Source: Dolichospermum flos-aquae CCAP 1403/13F (GTDB taxonomy: Bacteria > Cyanobacteriota > Cyanobacteriia > Cyanobacteriales > Nostocaceae). From it: DNA of 64,000 bases. The notes under the pieces are model-generated. The model had not been told where the DNA came from and did no database searches. It was given only the letters and a program-made list of their open reading frames with translations. Where the stretch lies: positions 2,028,501 through 2,092,500 of the forward strand of contig NZ_CP051206.1 in NCBI RefSeq assembly GCF_012516395.1, read 5' to 3'. Below are positions 34,501-42,380 of the stretch, in pieces. How positions within the stretch are numbered: the stretch's first letter is position 1; each line of letters begins with the position of its first letter. A program made the position numbers and the translations under genes.

Positions 34501-34793
34501 AAAATCAAATTGTAACCAATATTGGATTCTAAATAACGTTTGATTTGTGCAGTTTTTTGGATTTTACCTAAATCAATATGAATATCTTTAGCTTCTATAT
34601 ATCCCAAAATTCGATCATTTTTTCTAATAGTTAAATCAGGGATTCCTGCTTGATTACCTTTCTCTTCAATTCTGGCATTAATACCAATCATTAAATCCTC
34701 AACTAGACGTTTTAGACTGGGGTAATGACTACGTTCTCCACCGCGTTGGCTATTTTCTTGCAAGTCTTGGATATAGTTATTGAAATCAGACAT
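31560..34793 (-). CDS. Type IIG restriction-modification enzyme
   Basis: A 1077-residue single-chain enzyme joining nuclease, methyltransferase and target recognition. An N-terminal PD-(D/E)xK core reads IPDLTIRKNDRILGYIEAKD (PD at 52-53, E67 and K69). A helical linker leads to an N6-adenine methyltransferase with YYTPEPVVNFIVRSV, motif I DPATGTGTFLYAV near residue 355 and motif IV NPPYSVSS near 475. The last 400 residues form the specificity region. There is no helicase domain, so it is not type ISP. No truncation or frameshift is seen. It is a defence system needing no partner gene. Confidence 0.9.
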   Translation of the reverse strand: MSDFNNYIQDLQENSQRGGERSHYPSLKRLVEDLMIGINARIEEKGNQAGIPDLTIRKNDRILGYIEAKDIHIDLGKIQKTAQIKRYLESNIGYNLILTNYLEFWWYVDGECEKTAKLADLEQGEIILIDNLQPIRELLQLFLNQKAKDINNYYDLAKEMAAYTKTIRNAIQSSLEIETTTEELNQLKSTFKKLLLLDIDNDKFADMYAQTIAYGLFTAKIGHAQNPGQFAFNRTTASIYITDRIPFLKGLFDLVLGTDSVSKIHKSIENLIDLFNTIDMTNILENFGQETRTEDPVIHFYETFLAAYESSLRKSRGVYYTPEPVVNFIVRSVDDILDKVFDLEYGLGNRKVTILDPATGTGTFLYAVIKQIRDNVANFDIRQWNNFLRGARLLNRLFGFELLMTPYTIAHLKLGLLLGDLGYKFVPEERLKVYLTNALEAGIKEGDLIPGITQIIAKESSQAGKVKTEIPVMVVLGNPPYSVSSQNASKRKRVLNQDERYLADVEYTGSAWNRIYKTGKAGKTITELTHIGELLELYKGRVRLEKEKNIQPLDDDYIKFIRFAQYQIQKTPKGYGIIGFITNHSYLNGLIHRGMREELLKYFDTLYIMDLHGNSLLKETTPEGNVDQNVFDIQQGVAILIAVREKSEPDYFSTAYKSRDGIKEMAKVLYYDLWGSREDKYKFLESASLNNVNWIELQPTAPNYFFAPKDFEIIQEYNKLIPITDIFLLSKNGIQSGHDYFAIAYDKKELEKRVQDFYSSSITNNEIQTYYELTDKAGWTLNAERKTAFIERYNSDLLKPYCYRLFDNRWIYFSKRILKRPVKEVMQHLIHPNLALICCRQQAEMGFRHIFVTNFLGDCNAISLSSREFNYYFPLYTYPNTENDQTNLFLEKTPNLSPKFLEAIKEKLGKIPTPEKIFYYAYAIFHSPTYRTRYAEFLKIDFPRLPLTSNQKLFHELAIKGEELVNLHLMKSDKLNTLITTYQTIEDNQVSEVTYNSELQRVYINKQSYFTDIPPHIWEFKIGGYQVLDKWLKDRKNANRKLSVEEINHYQKIVIALTATLQLMQEIDRIIPGFPIE

Positions 34794-35060
34794 AATCCCT
34801 GGAATATTAATAAATAATTTTCCTTTGAGGATAGCACATATTTTTTAAGATTTATCAAATTGTAGTAAAAGATTACATTTAGTAATAGTCCCCGAATTCT
34901 TTAATAAAGTATCATTTTTTAGTGAGATAAATATTAAAAACCCAAAAAATCTATGCCGCAAAACTTGTAGAGACATTTAATAAAACATCTCCACATTTAT
35001 GAACCTCTCAAACTCTTATTTCTCCGTGTCCTCTGTGTCCTCTGTGGTTAGTTTCTTCAT

Positions 35061-35285
35061 TCATTTCATTCTAAAATCTTGCAACAAAAAAGGCATAATT
35101 GCACCCGTAGTCAAACTAGCCACAGTAACGGGAATACAAAGAGGAATTGAGGCTTGTGCTAATAATACTAATATAACCGTACCAATACCACTAGCAATAA
35201 TAATTTGACGCAGAAAATATATAGGGTCACGGAATAGTTTACCCTTGAAAAATAACTGCATAGAAAACCAAGTTAATGCTAACAT
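35061..35285 (-). CDS. Small membrane protein, 74 aa
   Basis: Starts MLALTWFSMQLFFKGKLFRD. Two hydrophobic stretches, about residues 28-45 (IIIASGIGTVILVLLAQAS) and 50-68, mark a two-pass membrane protein. The gene lies 8 bp downstream of the next small membrane gene, so the pair is probably one operon with the TPR gene further upstream. No family recognised. Confidence 0.55.
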   Translation of the reverse strand: MLALTWFSMQLFFKGKLFRDPIYFLRQIIIASGIGTVILVLLAQASIPLCIPVTVASLTTGAIMPFLLQDFRMK

Positions 35286-35293
35286 ATATGCTC

Positions 35294-35557
35294 CTAATGA
35301 TTGGCTAATAAATTCAGGACAAATAACCCTAAAATTACCGCAGGAATTACCCCTGCTGGTGCAAATAAACTACCAATTATGGCTGCAAATTGGTATCCGA
35401 TATCTTTACCCGCAAGGATAATTCCACCAATTGCACCACCAATCATTGATAAAATCACAGCAATGATTAACCAAGTAAATCCTGTAGTGAGATTTAATTC
35501 TGTATTTAAACTATGCAGAAATTTGAGAAATACTGGATCATTTACTAATTCAAACAT
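35294..35557 (-). CDS. Small membrane protein, 87 aa
   Basis: Starts MFELVNDPVFLKFLHSLNTE. Hydrophobic Gly-rich segments at about 27-50 (WLIIAVILSMIGGAIGGIILA) and 55-82 predict two passes. It lies 21 bp downstream of the TPR gene and 8 bp before the 74-residue membrane gene. The three genes look like an operon; function unknown. Confidence 0.55.
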   Translation of the reverse strand: MFELVNDPVFLKFLHSLNTELNLTTGFTWLIIAVILSMIGGAIGGIILAGKDIGYQFAAIIGSLFAPAGVIPAVILGLFVLNLLANH

Positions 35558-35578
35558 AGATATTCTCCTATTTAGGGT

Positions 35579-36559
35579 TTAATTTAATGAAAATGCTTGA
35601 ATTTCCGCAGTTAAATCTTGGAGGGCTTTGGCTACTATTTCGGCTTGTTCTAATTGCTGATGTTCTGTAAATATTCGCCAAGCTTCTTGATAGTATTCTT
35701 CTGCCTTTAAGAGATTTTGGGGATTCCCTAATTCTGGTTTTTCGGGGTCGTCAGGTAAGTTGAAGAGAAGGTTAGCTTTGTTAGAAATTGTATTCGCATA
35801 TTCTAACGGTGTATCTTGCAAATTACGCACTTTTAAAGCTTCATTGTAAGCTAAAACAGCCCGTAAATTATTTTCGATAGGATGAGAACTTACTAAATAT
35901 TGTAAAGCATTTCCTAAATTATTTTGCAACATTGCATACTCTCTAGGATGGTCAATTAAGTTAATATGCTTGAGGGCAATTTCAAAAGACTGAACCGCTA
36001 AACCTTGACGCAAAGATTCCTGTGCCGACGACATGGGCATGGAAAGATAAGCGATCGCTATGTTATTATGTAAAATCGCATATTCCTGAGGGTAATTTTC
36101 CCAAGTAAACACCCGCAAAGCCTCATGATAAGCATGAATACTCTCAGTTATCTGGGCTAAATTATAGGGAACTAAAGATTGGAAAACTAACCCCAAATTC
36201 ATCTGCACTGCGGCTACTTCCTCCGCCGTTGCCAATTGTTGTAAAATCGGCAAAGCTTCCTGATAATCTGCCCGTGCTTGTTGCAAAAATTGAGAACCCC
36301 CGTCAGGAATCATCTGTAATGACCCTGCCATGCCCACCTTAGCCCGTGCTTTCAGTAAAACATAGTCATCCCCACACATTTGATAAGCGCGGTCAAATAG
36401 CCCAATTGCATTATGTAAATCTTGTGCTGTTTTCGGCTTCTTTTGAAAACCTTGTGCTATTTCTATTAGCATTTGGATTTTTTCGGCTGTTGTTGCTGAC
36501 TCTGAAGATATGGACGCAATAGCAGCTTTCACAAATGAATCTGTAATACTAGAAGTCAT
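35579..36559 (-). CDS. Tetratricopeptide-repeat protein
   Basis: 326 residues, soluble and helical. Successive TPR-like pairs are visible: NAIGLFDRAYQMCGDDYVLL, DYQEALPILQQLA, SIHAYHEALRVFTWENYPQE, SFEIALKHINLIDHPREYAM, and AVLAYNEALKVRNLQDTPLE. The repeating (N/D)xPxEYA..xNN(L/I)..A pattern is of a cyanobacterial TPR family. It probably acts as a scaffold; partner unknown. It heads the operon with two small membrane proteins. Confidence 0.75.
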   Translation of the reverse strand: MTSSITDSFVKAAIASISSESATTAEKIQMLIEIAQGFQKKPKTAQDLHNAIGLFDRAYQMCGDDYVLLKARAKVGMAGSLQMIPDGGSQFLQQARADYQEALPILQQLATAEEVAAVQMNLGLVFQSLVPYNLAQITESIHAYHEALRVFTWENYPQEYAILHNNIAIAYLSMPMSSAQESLRQGLAVQSFEIALKHINLIDHPREYAMLQNNLGNALQYLVSSHPIENNLRAVLAYNEALKVRNLQDTPLEYANTISNKANLLFNLPDDPEKPELGNPQNLLKAEEYYQEAWRIFTEHQQLEQAEIVAKALQDLTAEIQAFSLN

Positions 36560-36904
36560 AAATTTGCCTGGGGAATGGAGTTATGATCACCCATATATTA
36601 GGGTTATTAACTAAGCCGATTTACGCAGTTTTCGAGTTGATACAAATTCCCCAATTTCTTACAGTCGTATGCACTTAAATAAAACACATCATGCCCCCCT
36701 CCTCGCTTGCGGGGAGGGGTTGGGGGTGGGGTTATTTCGTTCTAGACACAACCCCCCATCCAATATAAAACAATTGGATTATAAAAATCTAGAGTGAATT
36801 TACCAATAAAAGGAGTTGCCTTTCTATCCTCAAATTCGTGATTTATCTAGCAGTTATCAAAATTGACATAAAATTAAAACCAGAATAAAAAACCCACTCA
36901 TTAA
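36560..36904. other. Intergenic region with a C/G-rich repeat
   Basis: No gene is seen between the TPR start and MITE copy 2. A hairpin at 36692-36738 pairs CCCCTCCTCGC with GCGGGGAGGGG, a common cyanobacterial repeat. The TPR gene promoter should lie in 36560-36650. Confidence 0.4.
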
Positions 36905-37067
36905 GAGGATGTTTGAAAAGTTTTGAATGTATAAATTGACCCCTCTCCAAACCTCTCCCCTGCAAGGGGAGAGGCTTTAAAACCCCCATTCCCTTGCAGG
37001 GAAGGGGGGCAGGGGGGTTAGGTTTTTGGAAATTATGGGTTTCATCTGATACTTTTCAAACAACCTC
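36905..37067. mobile_element. MITE-like element, family A copy 2
   Basis: A 163-bp element with terminal repeats GAGGATGTTTGAAAAGT and ACTTTTCAAACAACCTC and a TAA duplication on both sides (36902-36904, 37068-37070). Its interior is the near reverse complement of copy 1 (6273-6434), so the two copies lie in opposite orientation. It ends 38 bp from the stop of the PEP-CTERM-like gene. Confidence 0.8.
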
Positions 37068-37104
37068 TAAGTGGGTTCTGACTATTTATCAACAATAAAA
37101 CAAT

Positions 37105-37710
37105 TTAAGCGTTTTCAATCCCGATCTTTTTTTGAGCAAATTTGCGTTTAGCCCACATACCCGCACCAAAAAGCACCGTACTACCCACCACAGGAAGAGC
37201 GTCGGTTTCCCAAGGCACAGCAGCCAGAGTGACATTCCCAACCCCGGTAATGCTAGAATCGTAAGCACCGAAATGATTGTCACTGTATCCCGTATTCACG
37301 AAATAATACTGAGTACCTGCCGTCAGGTTAACCCCATTAAAGCCAGAATTAAAAATGTTTGGATTGTCATCATTACCGATAATGACATTAGTTAGGGGAC
37401 TAGCTGCACTAAAGCTATTCTGATAGAGAAAGGTGTAGTTATCGAAGGCTGTACTAGTACTAAGAAAATTGTAAGCCCCAGTAGTATCCACAAAGAAATT
37501 TTGCACTTGATAGGGGACGGCAGTAACTGTATCTGATAATTCAGCAGGGGGATTGCTTCCATTCTCATTTGGGCGATTCCACGTAGGAGCGCCTGTTGTA
37601 TCTCCCGAAAAAGTAATCGCTTGGGCAGGAGCAGCCACCATGACAGATAAAGAAGCAAAGCTAGTCAGAGCAAGGGTTTTAGCGATTATGGGGGGGGTAA
37701 AAACTTTCAT
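37105..37710 (-). CDS. PEP-CTERM-like exosortase substrate
   Basis: 201 residues. A signal peptide (to about residue 31, VMVAAPAQA) is followed by a low-Cys, Asn/Thr/Gly-rich surface domain. The C-terminus has the tripartite sorting signal of exosortase substrates: a short motif (VPWETDALPV), a hydrophobic helix (VGSTVLFGAGMWA) and a basic tail (KRKFAQKK). The motif is a variant, PWE in place of PEP. The exosortase gene is the next coding gene upstream on the same strand, so this is its likely dedicated client, to be exported and anchored or released at the cell surface. Confidence 0.75.
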   Translation of the reverse strand: MKVFTPPIIAKTLALTSFASLSVMVAAPAQAITFSGDTTGAPTWNRPNENGSNPPAELSDTVTAVPYQVQNFFVDTTGAYNFLSTSTAFDNYTFLYQNSFSAASPLTNVIIGNDDNPNIFNSGFNGVNLTAGTQYYFVNTGYSDNHFGAYDSSITGVGNVTLAAVPWETDALPVVGSTVLFGAGMWAKRKFAQKKIGIENA

Positions 37711-37912
37711 GTTGATTTTTTAGGTAAAAATTCAGATGGAACAGGGAACGGGCAAATGGAAAAACTCATGTTTAAAAACATGAGATTGAAATAATGTGCC
37801 GAAAAAATCCCAGTATATGCCGCTAATAGAGAACAGAGAAAACTCTAAAAGTAACATGACTATATCATACATTATTACCTCAGTAAAAAACCATCAAAAT
37901 ATTTTTTACTGA

Positions 37913-38081
37913 GAGGGTGTTTGAAAAGTTATGGTTGATGTATCAAATATTTTTTACCCCACCCTAACCCTCCCCTTGTAAAGGGGAGGGAACTGGATTT
38001 TTATTGTTTCCCCCCTTTACAAGGGGAAAGGGGGGTAGCAATGTGATGAAAATTACGGAATACCACTTTTCAAACATCCTC
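37913..38081. mobile_element. MITE-like element, family A copy 3
   Basis: A 169-bp element with ends GAGGGTGTTTGAAAAGT and CTTTTCAAACATCCTC and a TGA duplication (37910-37912, 38082-38084). The interior differs from copies 1 and 2 but has the same style: CCTCCCCTTGTAAAGGGGAGGG and CCCCCTTTACAAGGGG hairpins. It lies between the sorting substrate and the exosortase gene. Confidence 0.75.
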
Positions 38082-38140
38082 TGAGGTAATATGGCTAAAA
38101 ATCAACCAAAATAAGGCATCAAGGTAACTTTACATATTGT

Positions 38141-38251
38141 TATACAGCGGTTTCCGCTCTTATGAGGTACAAAGTTGAATCATGAAACTCTTGTAGTGCG
38201 GGCATCTTGCCCGCTAGATATGTACCTCATAACACCGGGAAGTGCTGTATA
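38141..38251. mobile_element. 111-bp TIR element starting TATACAGC
   Basis: The left end TATACAGCGGTTTCCGCTC and right end GGGAAGTGCTGTATA are inverted, and TATGAGGTACA/TGTACCTCATA extends the inverted repeat to about 31 bp with mismatches. The interior includes the hairpin GCGGGCATCTTGCCCGC. TA ends suggest a TA-target (IS630/Tc1-like) non-autonomous element. Confidence 0.65.
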
Positions 38252-38258
38252 TGGGTAA

Positions 38259-38340
38259 TAGACATCTCCCCTAAAGATTGTAGAGACGTTCCATGGAACG
38301 TCTCTACAGGTCACGCATATTTAATTTTTGGAGATGTCTA
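38259..38340. mobile_element. 82-bp TIR element starting TAGACATCTCC
   Basis: Perfect 11-bp ends, TAGACATCTCC (38259-38269) and GGAGATGTCTA (38330-38340), surround an inner perfect palindrome GTAGAGACGTTCC/GGAACGTCTCTAC. It directly follows the previous element and ends 4 bp before the exosortase stop codon. Likely another TA-target non-autonomous element. Confidence 0.65.
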
Positions 38341-38344
38341 ATTA

Positions 38345-39961
38345 CTAGAGTTTCAACTTAGGAAAATTACTCTGCCAATAAGATAATAAAGCCTGCCAAG
38401 CAGTTTCTAATTCAACATCACTAGTATCAGCCTTAGTTAACGAAAGTTGCCCCCAGATACAGCGACGGTCACGGAAAGTTTGTTTACCGTTCAATAGATT
38501 CAACCATTGAGAGGGATTTAGGTAAGGACGATAAAAATGGGCAGCGAATTGAGATACTGTCACTGTACTTTTTCCCAAGGAATTAATGCAGGCCGTCAAA
38601 TAGCGGTTTTGTTGATCAAAAAACTCTAAATGATCACCTTTGAGGTTCACTTTTTGAACGGGCTTTATCAGCTTAGGTAAATTAGGTAGATAACTAAATT
38701 GCTGATAGTATTCTTTGACATCACCTAAGCTAGAAGGGACATAGTAAAAGTTAGCAGTTAAGCCCTGACCGGCTTTTTGGTAATGATAAATTTGTCCTAA
38801 CAAGATATCCTTCGTCTTATCGGTTTCGATATCTGTGTTTAGTAGAGGACGATTATTCTCCTGGGCTAGTTGCTTTGACGATAAAGATAGAGGTTCACTA
38901 GCCATGAATTGCCAACCAGGGAGAGGAATTTGTGACGGAAAACGATAGACGGCGGTTTGACTCAAGCCCGCGTTGGGATGGATACAAAAATTAAATAAAA
39001 TGATGATCAAACCGATACCTGTTAGTACAATTAACCAGGATACTGGCTGAGACTTTTCTGGCTGAGACTTTTGAGGGGGGGCTTTTGTCAGTGACGATGG
39101 AATTTGACTGGGTGATAGGAAAAGAATCACTGCCCCAAAGGATAGGAACGAAAGTAAAGCAAAAATATCACCACCTTGAGAACCATGCCAATAATTAAAT
39201 GCAGGTTTATCTGTCACCACTAGTGCTATAATAACCAATCGGATCACGGACAAAATAACACTAATAAGCACTGAAAGAATAAAAGGCAAATAAATATTTT
39301 TCAGATAAGAGGGAAAAAGAATGGCCAGCACGAAAGAAAATTTTAATAGCATGATTAAAAGTGGTATCGCCGTGCATTCTGATAAAATATCAATTACCCC
39401 ATTATTAACAGAAACAAGAGCGCCTTGAGTAGCGGAATTAAAGCCCAAGTACCATAAAAGATAAGAAGTAAGTTTGGCGGAGATTACCGTAATCCGAATC
39501 AGCATTCCCAATAATTTGACAAAGACGAAAATCAAGGGAAATATAGCAATTACTGCTAATTCTCGCTTAAATTGTTTAATTCCCTCAAATCCTGATGCTA
39601 ATAAAGCCAAACCAATAGCACTAATCAAGGGGAGACAGTACCAAAAAATAGAGATTTCTTGAACTGAAAATTTCGCATTGATGTAGGGAATAATAATTAA
39701 ACAACAACCAACAAAATTAGCAGGAAACTGGCTGACGAAAGCAAGGTTATTCCGTCTCTCGTAAATGTGGAATATGACACTTGCATATAACAATAGTTGA
39801 AAGAACCAATCGTTAGCATTTTGTTCAACTCGCCAATAGAGTGTTAGGTGAGTTGAAGTTACTAACCCAAAAATAAATAGAATGAAGAAAGTATAATTCA
39901 GAAAATTAACTTCCCTAAACTTTTCTATTTTACCTGTCATTGCTAATATCGTTTTCAACAT
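38345..39961 (-). CDS. Exosortase with C-terminal EpsI-like domain
   Basis: A 538-residue membrane protease/transpeptidase of the exosortase family. About eight membrane segments fill residues 20-295, with the catalytic triad Cys196 (SECTAIPL), Arg241 (SVIRLVII) and His259 (NYWHGSQGG). After a Pro/Gln/Lys linker and one more membrane helix, residues 340-538 form an extracytoplasmic EpsI-like domain (VYRFPSQIPLPGW, ACINSLGKSTVTV). Such fusions are typical of cyanobacterial exosortases. It cleaves PEP-CTERM-type tails at the membrane. One bp separates it from the HpsJ-like gene, and its presumed substrate gene lies downstream. Confidence 0.85.
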   Translation of the reverse strand: MLKTILAMTGKIEKFREVNFLNYTFFILFIFGLVTSTHLTLYWRVEQNANDWFFQLLLYASVIFHIYERRNNLAFVSQFPANFVGCCLIIIPYINAKFSVQEISIFWYCLPLISAIGLALLASGFEGIKQFKRELAVIAIFPLIFVFVKLLGMLIRITVISAKLTSYLLWYLGFNSATQGALVSVNNGVIDILSECTAIPLLIMLLKFSFVLAILFPSYLKNIYLPFILSVLISVILSVIRLVIIALVVTDKPAFNYWHGSQGGDIFALLSFLSFGAVILFLSPSQIPSSLTKAPPQKSQPEKSQPVSWLIVLTGIGLIIILFNFCIHPNAGLSQTAVYRFPSQIPLPGWQFMASEPLSLSSKQLAQENNRPLLNTDIETDKTKDILLGQIYHYQKAGQGLTANFYYVPSSLGDVKEYYQQFSYLPNLPKLIKPVQKVNLKGDHLEFFDQQNRYLTACINSLGKSTVTVSQFAAHFYRPYLNPSQWLNLLNGKQTFRDRRCIWGQLSLTKADTSDVELETAWQALLSYWQSNFPKLKL

Positions 39962-39962
39962 T

Positions 39963-40769
39963 CTAAATACAAGCCCGTCCTATTTTAAGCCAAACAATCA
40001 CAAAGGTAACAGCAATAATTAGGAGAGCAATAACTGTTCTCAAGCTACTTTTCCATCTATTCTTCCACTGCCCTCGCTGGTTTAGGGCTGCTTCTTGGGA
40101 GATTGTCTTTTTTGCACTGGCTAAGTTTTTTTGAATTGTATTTTTAAGCTGAGGAGTTGGTAAATTTAAGTCATCTGGACTCATGTTGATATTTTTAGCG
40201 AACAGCTTGATTTGTTCTGCGCTAACCCCTGAAGCAAGACGCTTTTCGATTTGGGTTATTTGTTCAACACGGTTATTTCTCTGTTCGGTGATTTGATCAT
40301 TGACCACTTTTAGGACTCGTTGCGTATTTAAGAAAGTCAGGGGAATTAAGGCAAAAAAGGCGATTCCCATGAGCAGAATCACCCAGCGGATAAATCTCAA
40401 AAAAACAATTTCTAGGAAGCGGATATCACCTCGATTGTCACGAAAGTAAAGAGTAAAAATAAACCCTAAGCCAATCAAAAAAACCCAACTATGCTGAGTG
40501 AGGAGACTAATGGCGTTGAGTTCCCATTCAGGGTTTTGGAGTTGAGGTGGGACAATCACATAGATAAAATCTATGAATGACATTATCACAATTCCATAGC
40601 CAATAATTGGTAATAGAACAGTCAAGTCACTAGTATTTGATAAAAGACCTCCCCAGTTAACTCGACCGAAAAATGCCCTGAAGTTCTTGACAGAAGAGAA
40701 AATAAAATAACCAATATTTTCTTTGATATCTCTAAAATTCATCGATCTTAATGTTCCTTTTGAATGCAA
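39963..40769 (-). CDS. HpsJ-like membrane protein
   Basis: 268 residues with four hydrophobic segments near 48-72, 90-108, 123-145 and 243-264. A cytoplasmic or periplasmic helical region lies between the last two (QRNNRVEQITQIEKRLASGV). This layout is that of the HpsJ family, known from hormogonium polysaccharide loci and often found beside cyanobacterial exosortases. It is immediately upstream of the exosortase (1 bp gap), so co-expression is expected. Met-10 (40742) is an alternative start. Confidence 0.65.
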   Translation of the reverse strand: MHSKGTLRSMNFRDIKENIGYFIFSSVKNFRAFFGRVNWGGLLSNTSDLTVLLPIIGYGIVIMSFIDFIYVIVPPQLQNPEWELNAISLLTQHSWVFLIGLGFIFTLYFRDNRGDIRFLEIVFLRFIRWVILLMGIAFFALIPLTFLNTQRVLKVVNDQITEQRNNRVEQITQIEKRLASGVSAEQIKLFAKNINMSPDDLNLPTPQLKNTIQKNLASAKKTISQEAALNQRGQWKNRWKSSLRTVIALLIIAVTFVIVWLKIGRACI

Positions 40770-41011
40770 AGTTGATAATTACAGCAGCTATCGGCGGTAA
40801 AGCCCTTTAAGTGCAAGGCTTTGTGATTAAAAGTTGTACCTCATTTACCTGCAATTTACTGGAATTTATCCTCATGACGGCTGAGATTTGAACTTTTACA
40901 AGATTACGAAAAATCCAGATGTGTAGGGGTTTAGCATTGCTAAATTCCTACCTCTATAGAAGCAAACGATTCAGCCATCTTGAGTATAATCAGGGAAATT
41001 ATATAACATAA

Positions 41012-41131
41012 AACAATACTGTAGCCATGCAGTAAAAATACCTTACCAGTTCTAACATAGCATCAATACCTTGTCAATAACTCTACTACATCAGCCCTCT
41101 CTTCATCCTATTTTTTGGCTACAGTATTGTT
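41012..41131. mobile_element. 120-bp element with perfect 16-bp terminal inverted repeats
   Basis: AACAATACTGTAGCCA (41012-41027) and TGGCTACAGTATTGTT (41116-41131) are exact inverted repeats around an 88-bp AT-rich interior without an ORF. It lies in the 389-bp gap between the HpsJ-like gene and mobA. No clear target duplication is visible. It is unrelated to family A. Confidence 0.7.
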
Positions 41132-41158
41132 AGGGTCTACTTGTATACCTGGGTTTTA

Positions 41159-41764
41159 TTATTCGGGGATATTCTTGTTAAAATTAAATAACATTTGTGA
41201 ATCTTCCAAAGGTAATACTTCTACGGAATAAGACTTTAACCACTGCTGAAAAGAACGTCCACCTTCTTCAACATACTGATTTAATTCCGGTAAACAACGA
41301 CGACGATAAAAACCACATAAAGGCTGCCAAATTTGATTATTTTTGACTAAAGCCGCCATTTTATTTTCGGGAATTGTATCTAATTTAGATATCCAATCTT
41401 GTAATATTTCTAGCCGCAAATTTGGTAAATCACAAGCTAATAATAGAACCCAATTTGTTTTTACTGCTGCTAAACCTTGTATAAAACCTACAAGTGGTCC
41501 ATGAGTGCGGGGTTCATTTCCAGTTTCCCCAGGTAAAGGAACTTCTGGAATAAATTGACTTTTAGGTGTTAGCAATTCTTGATAACGTTCTGGCCAGGGA
41601 GTTACTATATAAACTTTATCAGTGCAAGCTTCAGCAATAGTACAAATTAATTGCAACATGGGGACACCGACCATGGGAATTAAAGCCTTATCTCTACCCA
41701 TGCGAGTGCTTTTACCACCTGCTAAAACAATAGTAGTAACATCACGCTTTAAATCAATATTCAT
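41159..41764 (-). CDS. mobA: Molybdenum cofactor guanylyltransferase MobA
   Basis: 201 residues. It would transfer GMP to molybdopterin to form the guanine dinucleotide cofactor of nitrate reductase-type enzymes. The nucleotide-binding start TTIVLAGGKSTRMGRDKAL (residues 10-28), the metal-binding ACDLPNL (about 115-121) and GPLVGFIQGL are family marks. It is divergent from narM, with 103 bp between them, linking cofactor synthesis to nitrate reduction. Confidence 0.9.
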   Translation of the reverse strand: MNIDLKRDVTTIVLAGGKSTRMGRDKALIPMVGVPMLQLICTIAEACTDKVYIVTPWPERYQELLTPKSQFIPEVPLPGETGNEPRTHGPLVGFIQGLAAVKTNWVLLLACDLPNLRLEILQDWISKLDTIPENKMAALVKNNQIWQPLCGFYRRRCLPELNQYVEEGGRSFQQWLKSYSVEVLPLEDSQMLFNFNKNIPE

Positions 41765-41867
41765 AATGTTTGGATTCTATTTAATAAAAATTAACTGTAG
41801 TTTCTCATAAATTGTTTACAATAATTATATAAATCTATAATTTATAACTATCATTATCATCAATTTT

Positions 41868-42329
41868 ATGACATATTTTTTTGAATTTGAAGCAGATTTT
41901 GTTGATTCTTGGCGTTGTATTCCTATGCAAGTGCGCTATAAATTAGACACTTGCGGTATTAAGCTAAAATTAGCAGAATGGAATCAGATGAATCAAGAAT
42001 CACGTCAAAATTTAGCGATATTACCTTGCGATACAGATGGTCAAATTCATGATTACAGACATTATATTCAAGAGTTGGTATTGCAACTCACTGGTAAACC
42101 AGTAGCCGAATTACCCATTGAAACTCATCCAGCATGGATGGATAATACCGCTATTCCCAGCAGTATTCACGCAAAAGCCCAGGAAATAGGTGTGATTATC
42201 ACAACTGAGGCATGGGCAAGCTTAACTAGTTTACAGCGTTTTGCCTTGATTAAACTGAGTCGTCCTAGCCATGAAAATAAAAACTTCTTACCGGCTTTGC
42301 AAGAATTTAAATTGTTGCCAAAATCCTAA
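41868..42329 (+). CDS. narM: Nitrate reductase associated protein NarM
   Basis: 153 residues. The start MTYFFEFEADFVDSWRCIPM and the block MQVRYKLDTCGIKLKLAEW match NarM, a cyanobacterial protein needed for active nitrate reductase. Soluble, no cofactor motif. It lies divergent from mobA and just upstream of an S4 protein. The nitrate reductase structural genes are not in the window. Confidence 0.85.
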   Translation: MTYFFEFEADFVDSWRCIPMQVRYKLDTCGIKLKLAEWNQMNQESRQNLAILPCDTDGQIHDYRHYIQELVLQLTGKPVAELPIETHPAWMDNTAIPSSIHAKAQEIGVIITTEAWASLTSLQRFALIKLSRPSHENKNFLPALQEFKLLPKS

Positions 42330-42380
42330 ATTCTGATATATTGCTATAAATAATACTTTTTAAGTAGTGGGTAAAAGCAA

